64,000 bases of DNA from NCBI RefSeq assembly GCF_013394595.1, contig NZ_CP053348.1, forward strand, positions 1,178,001-1,242,000, given 5' to 3'. Origin of the DNA: Winogradskyella forsetii (GTDB lineage: Bacteria; Bacteroidota; Bacteroidia; Flavobacteriales; Flavobacteriaceae). Positions 52,544-61,994 of this stretch are shown in pieces. The translations under genes and the position numbers were made by a program. A model generated the notes under the pieces. It was given only the letters and a program-made list of their open reading frames with translations. It ran no database searches and was not told the DNA's origin. How positions within the stretch are numbered: position 1 is the stretch's first letter; the number at the start of each line of letters is the position of its first letter.

Positions 52544-54140
52544 GTTGATATAAATGGTTTACCAATCTCGACTTATAATCTCTGGTAGAAAAATTCAAGT
52601 CATACGTACCCATAAATTTTATGCTGTATAACTTCGCTAGTTCAGCTATATCTTCAGGATTTGACGTTGAAGTCAATAATCTAAACTGTTTTTCCTTAGG
52701 AATTACGATACCGTCTTCAGAAACAATACTCGGAATTTTATCGCCATAATTATAAATGGTTTCTGGAGATACACCATCTAAAGTATAAAGCGAAATATTA
52801 TCTGAGGAGAGTTCAGAAAATGGTCTGTAATTTTCTTGTGATTGAGACTTTGCCAATGGTAGAGCGAAAAAACCAATACTTAACATAAAGGCAATAACAA
52901 GATAAAAAACAACCTTTATGTTTTTAGCCTTTAAATATTTGAAAGTAAAAAAGCCTATAGTGGCTAACACTAAGCTTGAAACAATAAATCTTGCCCAACT
53001 AATTCCTGTTAATGAAGGGGCTAAGAAAAAGCCAGAAATCCAGAAAAAAATGCCAATTGCACCTATTAATCCAAAATGAAAATACACAGGAATCGTTTCT
53101 TTTTTCGACTTTAAATTCTTGAATTCACGAATTAAATAGTCGATATAACATCCGATATTAATGGCTAATGGAAGTAGCACAGGCATTAAATATCGTGATT
53201 TTTTTTCAGGAATAACGGATAATAGAATCACGGCAAAAATCGTCCATAAAATACTAAATCGATACCCCTTCAAATTTGAAACCCTTGATTTCAAGTAAGG
53301 GTATAACAAACTAATAAACGCAGGAACTGTCCATAAACCGCTTTGTACAAAGAAACTCCAATAATAGTAAAATGGTCTCACGTTATAACTGCTCCAGTTT
53401 GAAGTTTCACGTTCGGCAATTCTGGTAAATGTTTCAGGATCGGCAACCCTAACATGAAAGTACCACCAGCCTCCTAAAACGATTCCAAAAACCAAAAGAC
53501 TGATTAATTTTAGAAAATGAATTGGTTGGCCTTTAAATTTGAAAGCAATACCGTAAGCTATAACAAAAGGCAAGAAAAGGACATACAGCGAAACGGGTCC
53601 TTTTGATAGAACCGAACCCGCTAAAAACAATATAAATAGTAAACTTCTTAAAACTGAAGTATTTCCACTTTGAAATAAAATAAACAACTGATACAACGCC
53701 ATGAGCATCAACCCATGGGTGTATATATCCCAAGGCGCTTCTATGGTAATTCCGATGCAATAGAACGAGGTCAATACAATGAAACCATTAATTAAGCTGT
53801 GTGCTTTTTTTAGCTCTAATTTGAGCGATAAAAGATAGGTGGATATGCCAATACTAGTTAAAAAGAGTAGGGCAGGCCAACGCAAGGCTAACACTGATTT
53901 CATACCAAATAAGTATCCGAAAATTGCTGTGATCCATGTTGGCAAAGGCGGTTTTTCATAACGAGCATCGCCATTCATGGTGGTTAAAATCCAATTGTTA
54001 TCCGTAAGCATTTCCCTTGCCGAAATAAAATTGCGTGCTTCCATTATCGTTACGGGAATAGCGTCAATCGTAAATCCTAACATCAGTATGACAAAAAGTA
54101 TGAGACTTAAAATCGGATATTTTTCTATCAGTTTAATCAT
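52530..54140 (-). CDS. GT39/ArnT-like glycosyltransferase (polyprenyl-phosphate sugar donor)
   Basis: A 536-residue inner-membrane protein with about eleven helices. The N-terminal periplasmic loop has the ArnT/PMT motif: 'ITIMEARNF' acidic site (EAR near 34) and 'NGDARYEKPPLPTWI' (about 55-69). Such enzymes take a sugar from a lipid phosphate carrier and attach it to lipid A, protein or another acceptor on the periplasmic side. It overlaps the LAB_N gene by 8 bp and is the last gene of a three-gene operon with a matching lipid-phosphate sugar synthase. Confidence 0.88.
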   Translation of the reverse strand: MIKLIEKYPILSLILFVILMLGFTIDAIPVTIMEARNFISAREMLTDNNWILTTMNGDARYEKPPLPTWITAIFGYLFGMKSVLALRWPALLFLTSIGISTYLLSLKLELKKAHSLINGFIVLTSFYCIGITIEAPWDIYTHGLMLMALYQLFILFQSGNTSVLRSLLFILFLAGSVLSKGPVSLYVLFLPFVIAYGIAFKFKGQPIHFLKLISLLVFGIVLGGWWYFHVRVADPETFTRIAERETSNWSSYNVRPFYYYWSFFVQSGLWTVPAFISLLYPYLKSRVSNLKGYRFSILWTIFAVILLSVIPEKKSRYLMPVLLPLAINIGCYIDYLIREFKNLKSKKETIPVYFHFGLIGAIGIFFWISGFFLAPSLTGISWARFIVSSLVLATIGFFTFKYLKAKNIKVVFYLVIAFMLSIGFFALPLAKSQSQENYRPFSELSSDNISLYTLDGVSPETIYNYGDKIPSIVSEDGIVIPKEKQFRLLTSTSNPEDIAELAKLYSIKFMGTYDLNFSTRDYKSRLVNHLYQLTLK

Positions 54141-54756
54141 TGGTTTGTCTGATTAAATAAGCATTACGAGCATAAATGACAAGGCCGAATAAATGTCCTA
54201 TAAACAAAACGGGATCTCTTCTGATAATGGCATAAGTTAATATGAGACCTGCGCCAATTAAACTCAAAACCCAAAATCCCATAGGTAGCGTGGATTCTTT
54301 ATTTCGCTCAGAATGAATCCATTGATAAACAAAACGTAGCGTAAAAACAACTTGTGCAACGACACCTAAAACTAATAACCAAGTTGGGATGTCCACATTT
54401 TTAAATAGTAAATCAACATCGATCTGATTGTTATTGAAGTAAAAAACGACAATAAAAATAGGAACAAAAAACAAGAGGTATTGCACAATTTTCGGGAATT
54501 TCTGCCATTGCCCTTGTAGTTGTAGGTTTCTTATATAAATAAAATAAGTTAAACTTTGCCCCAACATGATAGCAAAATCCAATCGTAAATAGCCATATAT
54601 AAATAAAAGGAAAGAGGCTATTAGACTTAAGGTCCAGAACGTTTTTGGCGTAATGACCTTACGTTGTTTTTCTGACGTGACCCATTGAATAATAAGCCGA
54701 GATGAAAATAAAATCTGAGCTAAAAATCCAATGCTATAAACAATCCAGTCTTTCAT
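54133..54756 (-). CDS. Lipid-A-disaccharide synthase N-terminal (LAB_N) membrane protein
   Basis: A 207-residue membrane protein made of two copies of the LAB_N unit, each with 'GFLAQILFSSRLIIQWVTSEK'-type core (about 10-31 in the first, in short GFLAQILFSSR and QWVTSEK; 'VVAQVVFTLRFVYQWIHSER' in the second, about 130-149). This domain is named after a fusion with LpxB but by itself resembles the small transporters that flip lipid-linked sugars. Its place between a GT2 and a GT39 gene, overlapping both (4 and 8 bp), fits a flippase between cytoplasmic synthesis and periplasmic transfer; that role is inferred. Confidence 0.88.
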   Translation of the reverse strand: MKDWIVYSIGFLAQILFSSRLIIQWVTSEKQRKVITPKTFWTLSLIASFLLFIYGYLRLDFAIMLGQSLTYFIYIRNLQLQGQWQKFPKIVQYLLFFVPIFIVVFYFNNNQIDVDLLFKNVDIPTWLLVLGVVAQVVFTLRFVYQWIHSERNKESTLPMGFWVLSLIGAGLILTYAIIRRDPVLFIGHLFGLVIYARNAYLIRQTND

Positions 54757-55469
54757 TTACTGGATTTAGAGACTTCGTAATTAATATACTTTTTCTTCAT
54801 CCATAAATAAGCAAAACAATCCATAAGTGGGCCAAGAAGACGATTCCAAATTCCAAAATTTGCAGTACCCGCAATACGAGGAAAATGTTGAACCGGAATT
54901 TGTACTACACGACCGTTTTGTAACATAATCATGGCTGGTAAAAATCGATGCAACCCTCTAAACATCGGAATGCGCTTGGCATAATCCGTTTTTATAACTT
55001 TAAGCGGACAACCTGTATCGTCCATTCCATCATGGGTGAAAGCACGTCTGATGCCGTTGGCAATTTTAGACGACATGTTCTTTACAAATGAATCTTTTCG
55101 GTTGGAACGCACGCCCGTTACCAGCTCGTACGAATCGATGTGTTCTAAAAGTTTATTAAAATCCTCTGGTGCAGTTTGTAAGTCTGAATCTATATAGCCA
55201 ACAAGTTCAGATTCGACATGATCAAAGCCAGCTTTTATAGCAGCACTCAAACCTCGGTTTTGTTTAAATAAAATATATTCAAAAGCAGCGTTACGCTCAC
55301 AAATGGTTTCAATTAAGGTTTGACTGTTGTCGGATGAACCATCATTCACAAAAAGAATTGACGTAGACACTGTCGCTATGTTAAGATAGTTAGAAAGTTC
55401 CGTTTCCACACGTTCTAAATTAGCTTCCTCATTATAAACAGGAACTATGATTGTAAACTTATATGGCAT
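54753..55469 (-). CDS. GT2 glycosyltransferase, DPM1/ArnC-like
   Basis: A 238-residue GT-A fold enzyme: 'KFTIIVPVYNEEANLERV' (residues 4-21), 'LFVNDGSSDNSQTLI', and the donor-binding D-x-D region 'VGYIDSDLQTAPEDF' (DSD near 94). It lacks the C-terminal membrane helices of ArnC, so it is closer to dolichol-phosphate mannose synthase of the soluble or peripheral type. It should load a sugar onto polyprenyl phosphate for use by the GT39 enzyme encoded downstream. First gene of the operon. Confidence 0.9.
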   Translation of the reverse strand: MPYKFTIIVPVYNEEANLERVETELSNYLNIATVSTSILFVNDGSSDNSQTLIETICERNAAFEYILFKQNRGLSAAIKAGFDHVESELVGYIDSDLQTAPEDFNKLLEHIDSYELVTGVRSNRKDSFVKNMSSKIANGIRRAFTHDGMDDTGCPLKVIKTDYAKRIPMFRGLHRFLPAMIMLQNGRVVQIPVQHFPRIAGTANFGIWNRLLGPLMDCFAYLWMKKKYINYEVSKSSK

Positions 55470-55673
55470 TAGTTTGATGGCTTAGTCGGCACAAAAATAT
55501 TGTTTTTTTTGATATCAATGCGTTTAATCGCCGTAACCTTCATATTCATGAAACTTGGAAATCATTAAATAGCAGTCATCAGGATTCCATAATGAAAATT
55601 CCACTTTTATTTTAAGTTGGATGTTAAGTACATAACTTTTCAATCATGTATCTCGTCATTCAATATTAAAAAC

Positions 55674-56753
55674 TCACAAAGACAATAAATATTCAGCTGC
55701 AGCAAAAGGTGTTGTTTTTCCGGCTTCTACCAATTGAATTTGAGATTCTAGTTCAGCTTTAATTTTAGACGCGTTATAAAAATTAGATTTTAAACGGTCT
55801 TCAATCGTTTGAAGTAGCCAAAATTTATTCTGGTTATTTCTATTGGTTTTAAAGAAATGGTTGGCTTTTGTGGTCTGTGCGTAGTCCTCAATCATGTTCC
55901 ATACTTCAGAAATACCTTCCCGTTTCAAAGCGCTACAAAGGGATACTTTTGGCGACCAATTGGAATCTTTTTCAGGATATAGATGTAAGGCTCTATTAAA
56001 TTCTAGCTTGGCAGATTTTGCGGCTTTTACATTCTCGCCATCCGCTTTGTTAATAACAATGGCATCTGCCATTTCAATAATACCGCGTTTAATGCCCTGT
56101 AACTCATCTCCAGCACCTGCCAATTTTAACAATAAGAAGAAATCAACCATGCTATGTACAGCCGTTTCGCTCTGTCCAACCCCAACGGTTTCAATAATAA
56201 TGGTATCAAAACCTGCAGCTTCACATAGAATAATGGTCTCTCGTGTTTTCCTTGCCACACCTCCCAAAGAATTTCCAGAAGGCGACGGTCTTATAAATGC
56301 ATTTGGGTTTTTTACCAAATCTTCCATTCGGGTTTTATCTCCCAAAATACTACCTTTACTCAAGCTGCTACTTGGATCCACTGCAAGAACCGCTACTTTT
56401 TTTCCTAAAGAGGTGAGGTAAATTCCAAAAGCTTCAATAAAGGTGCTTTTGCCAACGCCAGGAACTCCAGTAATCCCTATTCTAATGGATTTATTGGCGT
56501 ATGGTAAACATTTGGTAATAATGTGGTTTGCCTTTTTAGAATGTGAAAGATTGGTACTTTCTACTAAAGTAATGGCTCTACTCAATGCCGTAATATTTCC
56601 TGAAGTAATTCCCGAAACTAATTCGGTTGTAGACGGTTGTGCTTTACGTTTGGCTTTTAGTGATTTGGCAATATTAGGATTTAAACTGTTAGGCGACTCA
56701 ACTCCTTCTTGTTCTTGTAAAGCCGATTTATATGTTTTGTTTTTCTTGGTCAA
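55674..56753 (-). CDS. meaB: Methylmalonyl-CoA mutase-associated GTPase MeaB
   Basis: A 359-residue G3E GTPase. Walker A GVPGVGKST at 96-104, 'VDPSSSLSKGSILGDKTRM' (about 124-142), 'IIETVGVGQSE' (Walker B/switch), and NKADGEN for guanine specificity. MeaB (ArgK) loads and protects the B12-dependent methylmalonyl-CoA mutase. The mutase itself is not in this window. The basic N-terminal extension (1-45) is longer than in most relatives. It is downstream of the DUF2911 gene with 14 bp between, so probably one transcript. Confidence 0.94.
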   Translation of the reverse strand: MTKKNKTYKSALQEQEGVESPNSLNPNIAKSLKAKRKAQPSTTELVSGITSGNITALSRAITLVESTNLSHSKKANHIITKCLPYANKSIRIGITGVPGVGKSTFIEAFGIYLTSLGKKVAVLAVDPSSSLSKGSILGDKTRMEDLVKNPNAFIRPSPSGNSLGGVARKTRETIILCEAAGFDTIIIETVGVGQSETAVHSMVDFFLLLKLAGAGDELQGIKRGIIEMADAIVINKADGENVKAAKSAKLEFNRALHLYPEKDSNWSPKVSLCSALKREGISEVWNMIEDYAQTTKANHFFKTNRNNQNKFWLLQTIEDRLKSNFYNASKIKAELESQIQLVEAGKTTPFAAAEYLLSL

Positions 56754-56767
56754 AGTTTGCTTAAAGG

Positions 56768-57334
56768 TTAAGGGTTTGTAGCCTCGTACTCTTTAATTGG
56801 AACTTCAATAAAAGTATCATCCCAAGCCATGGTTAGTTTTAAATTTCCGGTTGTATTGTTAAAAGCGATCGTAAATTTTTCTGCGGTTTCCTCTAATTGT
56901 TGCGTGGGCACTTCAAGCACAAGCGCATCATAATTGGGATCCCACATAGGTTCCATTTTTTCATCGACTCCCCATTTGTATTGCTTGGAGTTGAACATCA
57001 CTTTCCAAGTGTCTTTCATAGGAACAGTCCAAATGGTATATTTTCCTTTTTTCAACCTTAGACCATCTATCGAAAGGACTTTGTTGGTCTCAAAAGTGGT
57101 GGCTTCATTGGCGCCAGTTCGCCAAACTTTATCAAATGGAACAAGCGCTCCAAATATTTCACGTTCGCGTTTAGACGGCCGGTTGTATTCCACGGTTAAT
57201 TTTAAATCGTTAAGTGTGATTTCGGCTGAATCCTTCGGACTCAAACGTTCGGAAAAAATATTTTCAACAAATACTGAATATAACAATAAGCCTATAGCCA
57301 ATATAGACAAGACAATGAGGAGGCGTTTTAACAT
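56768..57334 (-). CDS. DUF2911 protein, membrane-anchored
   Basis: 188 residues with an N-terminal hydrophobic anchor or signal ('LLIVLSILAIGLLLYSVFV'). The DUF2911 domain shows 'LKLTVEYNRPSKREREIFG', 'PFDKVWRTGANEATTFETNK', 'LKKGKYTIWTVPM' and 'WDPNYDALVLEVPT'. The domain is common in Bacteroidota and lacks a known function; it is usually periplasmic. It heads a probable two-gene transcript with meaB. Confidence 0.88.
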   Translation of the reverse strand: MLKRLLIVLSILAIGLLLYSVFVENIFSERLSPKDSAEITLNDLKLTVEYNRPSKREREIFGALVPFDKVWRTGANEATTFETNKVLSIDGLRLKKGKYTIWTVPMKDTWKVMFNSKQYKWGVDEKMEPMWDPNYDALVLEVPTQQLEETAEKFTIAFNNTTGNLKLTMAWDDTFIEVPIKEYEATNP

Positions 57335-57565
57335 AGCGGATTATTACCTTAAAGGATTTTTAGTTTTAAAATAAATATACCAAGTACAGGTATTCAAGAT
57401 TTAAAGATAATTGAAATCCCTAACTTTATAGAAATCTAACGTCTAATTTTAAGTAAATCTTATAAAAAGAATAAATTTTTAATCTTTTTTGCAACACTTG
57501 GAATTTTATAGCGTCTTTACTGTAGAACCAATCAAAAAACCAAAATTAAAATCGGCACGTTTCAA

Positions 57566-58105
57566 ATTCATATTGTTGAAAAATGCAAACAGAATGATCG
57601 ACAGGCGCAAATGCAATTGTACAATCAGTACTGTGATGGCATGTTAGTGGTGGCGTTTCGTTTTGTAAAGGATACCATGGAAGCCGAAGATATTGTGCAA
57701 GAAGCGTTTATAAAGGCGTTTTCAAAGTTAGAACAATATAAAGCTGAAGTTAGTTTTGGAGCTTGGTTAAAGCGTATTGTGATCAATAGGTGTATTGATG
57801 TTTTAAAATCGAAGCGACAACGTTTGGTGGAATTGGAGGATTATCATTTGAATGTGATTGAAGATAACGAGGAAGAATGGACTATTGAAGATGGAATAAC
57901 ACTTGAAGCGGTGAAATTGGCGATAGAGGTATTACCAGAAAAATACAAATATGTTGTGATGTTATATTTAATGGAAGGCTACGATCACCAGGAAATAGCA
58001 GAGATTTTAAATATTACTGAAGTCGCTTCCAGAACCCAACTATCGCGAGGAAAACAAAAATTACAATTGGCATTAAAAAAAGAAAAAAATGGCACAAAAT
58101 ATTAA
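57566..58105 (+). CDS. ECF RNA polymerase sigma factor with non-standard start
   Basis: The ATG at 57611 gives 164 residues, but the frame upstream reads I-H-I-V-E-K-C-K-Q-N-D-R-Q-A-Q, which is the normal beginning of sigma region 2.1 in this family, and has no ATG, GTG or TTG back to the stop before about 57520. I therefore extend the gene to ATT 57566 (ATT 57572 or another ATA/ATT/ATC codon is equally possible). Region 2 contains 'YNQYCDGMLVVAFRFVKD' and 'AEDIVQEAFIKAF'; region 4 contains 'LPEKYKYVVMLYLMEGYDHQEIAEIL' (shown in full only as PEKYKYVVML and GYDHQEIAEIL). It overlaps its probable anti-sigma gene by 17 bp. Confidence 0.85.
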   Translation: MHIVEKCKQNDRQAQMQLYNQYCDGMLVVAFRFVKDTMEAEDIVQEAFIKAFSKLEQYKAEVSFGAWLKRIVINRCIDVLKSKRQRLVELEDYHLNVIEDNEEEWTIEDGITLEAVKLAIEVLPEKYKYVVMLYLMEGYDHQEIAEILNITEVASRTQLSRGKQKLQLALKKEKNGTKY

Positions 58106-58658
58106 GGATTTATTCAAAAATGAGCCTAAGAATGACGACCTAAAAATGTCTAAAGGTCATGAAGCTCGGTTTCTTCAAAAACTGGAAAAGGAGTTTCCAG
58201 AAGAACAGAAAAAGTCGAACAGGTCATGGTTTTTAAATATTGCTGCAAGCGTGGTTGTTTTGTTGGGTCTGAGTTATGGAGCGTTTCAGTTTTTTCAAGC
58301 TCCTGACCACTCCAATGATTCCATTGAAGTTGCAGATAGCAATTTAAAAACACTGGGAGACATTTCGCCAGATTTAAAAAAAGTGGAAGATTATTATTTG
58401 GCAAGTATCAATTTAGAATTGTCTAAAGTAAAGCTCACACCAGAAAACAAGGAGTTGTTTGATGGTTACATATTAAGGCTCAAAGAATTAAATGACGAGT
58501 ACAATAAGTTAATCATTGAGCTCAATGATAACGGACCAAACGAAGCCACTTTAGATGCTTTAATTGAAAATTTAAAATACAGGCTCAATCTTGTGATGCG
58601 TCTTAAAGAAAAGCTTGCAGCATTTAGTGACGATACATTTGAACAAGAAAGTGTTTAG
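58089..58658 (+). CDS. Probable membrane anti-sigma factor
   Basis: 189 residues: a cytoplasmic N-terminus with 'HEARFLQKLEKEFPEE' (about 23-39), one membrane helix ('WFLNIAASVVVLLGLSYGAF', 47-66), and a helical periplasmic part. No zinc-binding HxxxCxxC motif. The 17-bp overlap with the ECF sigma gene, the single membrane helix and the size support an anti-sigma role; sequence alone does not prove it. Confidence 0.75.
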   Translation: MAQNIKDLFKNEPKNDDLKMSKGHEARFLQKLEKEFPEEQKKSNRSWFLNIAASVVVLLGLSYGAFQFFQAPDHSNDSIEVADSNLKTLGDISPDLKKVEDYYLASINLELSKVKLTPENKELFDGYILRLKELNDEYNKLIIELNDNGPNEATLDALIENLKYRLNLVMRLKEKLAAFSDDTFEQESV

Positions 58659-58715
58659 ATCTTTATCATCCATAGTCCAATTAAAGCATCTCTAAATATA
58701 ATATTAATACAATCA

Positions 58716-58748
<33 letters not shown>

Positions 58749-58838
58749 GCCTGAGCTAAGGCTTGGGTAAACAAAGTCAAATCAAAAAACGAACAGATTT
58801 TATTCAGCTCGACTGGGTATTTCTAAAAATCAAAAAAC

Positions 58839-60449
58839 ATGAACTTTACAAAAAACAATTACGAACACTACACAGAAAACAGGAACTCTGTAAGTAAAAA
58901 AACAATCACCATTTTAATGCTCTGCCTAATCACTGTTTTTGGTTATGCACAGAAAAAAATGACTAAAACATCGCAATCCATTAAGGTGAGTAAGGATGTG
59001 GTTGTCGAATTAAATACAAGCTATGTTGAAATTGAATTAGATACATGGAACAAAGATGTTGTTGAGGTGGAAGCCTATATTGAAGGCCAAAAATTAACAG
59101 AAGAAGAATTGAAAAGCGCTTTGCAAGCATGGAACCTAAAAGTGGAAGGCTCTAATGATAAGGTCGTTATTTCGTCGAAAGGAGGGCGTACCATCGATAT
59201 ATATGGGGACGGTAATTACGAGGTAATATTAAAAGATTTGGAATTTGAATTAGCAGATTTGCCAGAAATGCCAAGACTGCCAGAGATGCCAGCAATGCCA
59301 CATATAGCAGAATTTCCTGACATGCCAGAAATGCCTAAGATGCCAGAAATGCCAGAACTACCAGAATTGCCAAAAGGTGTCAATACTATTACTTTTGATT
59401 ATGATAAATATCAAAAAGAAGGGGAATCTTATTTAGCGGAATGGAGTAAAACCTACGAAAAAAAAGGCGGCAAGGAGCTTCAGAAGCGTATGGAAGAATG
59501 GGCTCGGAAATTTGGTGAATCAGGCTACCAAGAAAAGATGGAAAAATGGGGAGAAGAATATGGTAAACGTTTTGAAGGCAAATGGGCAAAAGACATGGAA
59601 AAATGGGGAGAGAAATTCGGCGAAAAATACGGTAAGGATATGGAAAAATGGGGAGAGGAATTTGGCGAAAAATTTGGCAAAGAATGGGAGGAAAAAATGG
59701 AAGCTTGGGGAGAACGTTTTGGTGAAGAAATGGAGCAGCGATCCAAGGCTATGGAACAAAGGGGAGAAGCTATGGAGAAGCGACAAGAGGAACTCGCCAA
59801 ACGACACGAGCATTTGGCAAATAGAAGAGAATCCATATTGGTAGAACGTTTAGAATCTGGTAAGACGAATAAAGTCAAAAAAGTCATAAAAATTAAAATC
59901 CCGAAAAAAGCAAAATTGAAAACCAATATTAGACATGGAGAATTGAAAATATCGTCTGTAATTCATCATATGAGCGGTGATATTTCGCATTCATTTTTAG
60001 TAGCAGAACACATTGATGGAAGTGACACTTCCATCAATGTGTCTTATTCGCCTGTTGTGGTAAATACATGGAATTTAGGGACTTTAAATCTGAATTTTGT
60101 GGATAAGGCACAAATTAAAACGGCTCAGAATTTAGTGCTTAATTCTAAATCGTCTAATATCACCATAGAAAATTTGAATGATACAGCCATTATTGATGGT
60201 AGTTTTGGAGACTTAACGATTTCTAATTTAAGTGCAAGTTTTAAGAACCTCAATCTGGTCTTGGAAAACAGTGATGCGTTAATCAATTTGCCAAAAGATG
60301 TAGATTATACACTTTATTTTAAAGGTAATCGATCAAAGTATAATAATAAAGTAACGGGTCAGAAAACCATTCGTAATTATCCTGATGGACAAAGTTCCAG
60401 TCGAAATATTATGGTTAATGCTAAGTTTAGCAATGTGATTATAAATTAA
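58839..60449 (+). CDS. Exported protein with Pro-Glu-Met and Trp-Gly-Glu repeats
   Basis: No named family. 536 residues with a signal peptide after a 20-residue leader ('TITILMLCLITVFGYAQ'). Residues about 45-135 are beta-like. Then comes a 'PEMP' repeat region (about 141-185: PEMPRLPEMPAMP, MPEMPKMPEMPELPELP) and a long amphipathic helix region with W-G-E-x-F-G units (about 220-335, such as EKWGEKFGEKYGKDM). The C-terminal 180 residues look like the beta-helical adhesin fold of DUF4097-type proteins ('DGSFGDLTISNLSASFKNL'). It follows the sigma/anti-sigma pair and is a likely target or partner. Confidence 0.65.
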   Translation: MNFTKNNYEHYTENRNSVSKKTITILMLCLITVFGYAQKKMTKTSQSIKVSKDVVVELNTSYVEIELDTWNKDVVEVEAYIEGQKLTEEELKSALQAWNLKVEGSNDKVVISSKGGRTIDIYGDGNYEVILKDLEFELADLPEMPRLPEMPAMPHIAEFPDMPEMPKMPEMPELPELPKGVNTITFDYDKYQKEGESYLAEWSKTYEKKGGKELQKRMEEWARKFGESGYQEKMEKWGEEYGKRFEGKWAKDMEKWGEKFGEKYGKDMEKWGEEFGEKFGKEWEEKMEAWGERFGEEMEQRSKAMEQRGEAMEKRQEELAKRHEHLANRRESILVERLESGKTNKVKKVIKIKIPKKAKLKTNIRHGELKISSVIHHMSGDISHSFLVAEHIDGSDTSINVSYSPVVVNTWNLGTLNLNFVDKAQIKTAQNLVLNSKSSNITIENLNDTAIIDGSFGDLTISNLSASFKNLNLVLENSDALINLPKDVDYTLYFKGNRSKYNNKVTGQKTIRNYPDGQSSSRNIMVNAKFSNVIIN

Positions 60450-60494
60450 TATTAAAACCGTACTTTTATAGAGAAACAATTACTTTAAATTTAT

Positions 60495-61994
60495 ATGAGG
60501 TCCATTACTCAATTTGCTATAGTGTGCTTTTTTACAGCATGCTTTTTTTGTTGTAAAACAGAAACCAACACGGAAACCAAAACTGAAGCAGACACTTATA
60601 ATGAGTTTATTTCAAATTTAAAAGCAAAAGGAATTGCAACGGGCAATATTTTAGTTTACAAAGATGGGAAAGTGATTCATAAAAGTTCCAATGGATTGCG
60701 ATCCATAAACCCCATGGATTCATTGGACTTTAATTCTCAGTTTAGGTTAGCATCAGTAAGTAAACAATTTACTGGTATGGCGATTATGAAATTGAAAGAA
60801 ATGGGAAAGCTCGATTATGATCAAAAAGTCAATACCATTTTAACAGACTTTCCTTATGATAATATTACAATTCGTCAATTATTGCACCATACTTCTGGAC
60901 TTACGGATTACGAACGTTTAATAGCTGAAAATTTTGTTAAAGCAGATACTGCCAAAACCTATACTTTGGGTAATGACGAGATATTAAAAGCGTTTTATAG
61001 TGTAGATCCAGAATTAGATTTTGAACCGGGTGAACGCTTCGAATATAGTAACACAGGTTATTTGGTTTTAGCCTCAATTGTAGAAAAACTATCTGGTCAG
61101 CATTTCAGGGATTTTTTGAAGGAACAAATTACGGATCCAGTGGGTATGACAAATACAGTCTTGTATAAATATCAAATACAGTCTGACCCAAAGATGCCAA
61201 ATCGTGTTTTTGGACATCAATTAGCATTGAACCAACAAGATTTGATACCTAATGATTATAACATTGTAAATGATGTAAGAGGTGATGGTGGTATATTTTC
61301 AACTTTGGAGGATTTATACAAATGGAATCTAGCATTGGCTAATCACACGGTAATATCAAAAGACTATTTAGATGAAGCTTGGACGCCTGGAACTTTAAAC
61401 AATGGAGAACAAACAAATTATGGTTTTGGGTGGTTTATAGATAACGAATCAAATAAGCCAAAAACTGTGTTTCATTCTGGTGGTTGGGTTGGTTTTATAA
61501 CGTTTTTGCATAATGAAATAGACACAAAGAGTGGATTCATCATATTAACGAATAATACATCAAATGACTTTGGAACTATTATCAGTGGAATTTCTAATAT
61601 CAGGGAAGGCAAACCTTATGAGCTGCCCAAAACACAGATTGCTATGGAAATGGCAAAACGAATCTTAACCGAAGATACTTCTAGTGCGATTAGCTTCTTT
61701 CAATCTAAAAAAACGGATACGCTTAATTACAAAATTTCAGAGAATGACTTGAATGTTTTAGGTTATCGACTATTAAATGAAGATGAATTAGATGCTGCTT
61801 TAAGTGTTTTTAAATTAAATATTGAAGAGCATCCCAATTCTGCTAACCCATACGATAGTTATGGTGATGCACTGTTGATGAAGGGCGATTCTGTTAAAGC
61901 GCTTGAGAACTTCAAAAAATGCTTTGAAATGGATAGTACTTTAGTCTATGCAAAAGACAAATCCGAAAAATTAGAAGCGGCTCTTAAAAAATGA
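60495..61994 (+). CDS. Serine hydrolase (class C beta-lactamase/DD-peptidase fold) with TPRs
   Basis: A 499-residue lipoprotein or exported protein (MRSITQFAIVCFFTACFFCC, a Cys-rich signal end). The active site is complete: SVSK (Ser87, Lys90), YSN (Tyr184-Asn186), HSGG (327-330). The C-terminal 110 residues hold one or two TPR units ('NPYDSYGDALLMKGDSVKALENF'; shown in part as YGDALLMKGDSVKALENF). Family members are esterases, D-amino-acid peptidases or beta-lactamases. It overlaps the M23 gene by 4 bp. Confidence 0.9.
   Translation: MRSITQFAIVCFFTACFFCCKTETNTETKTEADTYNEFISNLKAKGIATGNILVYKDGKVIHKSSNGLRSINPMDSLDFNSQFRLASVSKQFTGMAIMKLKEMGKLDYDQKVNTILTDFPYDNITIRQLLHHTSGLTDYERLIAENFVKADTAKTYTLGNDEILKAFYSVDPELDFEPGERFEYSNTGYLVLASIVEKLSGQHFRDFLKEQITDPVGMTNTVLYKYQIQSDPKMPNRVFGHQLALNQQDLIPNDYNIVNDVRGDGGIFSTLEDLYKWNLALANHTVISKDYLDEAWTPGTLNNGEQTNYGFGWFIDNESNKPKTVFHSGGWVGFITFLHNEIDTKSGFIILTNNTSNDFGTIISGISNIREGKPYELPKTQIAMEMAKRILTEDTSSAISFFQSKKTDTLNYKISENDLNVLGYRLLNEDELDAALSVFKLNIEEHPNSANPYDSYGDALLMKGDSVKALENFKKCFEMDSTLVYAKDKSEKLEAALKK

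Noticed and set aside
59512-59926. Several long overlapping frames on both strands within the W-G-E repeat gene
   Set aside because: Shadows produced by the repetitive codons of the 58839 gene; they have Phe/Ser- or Lys/Trp-only composition and no start context.
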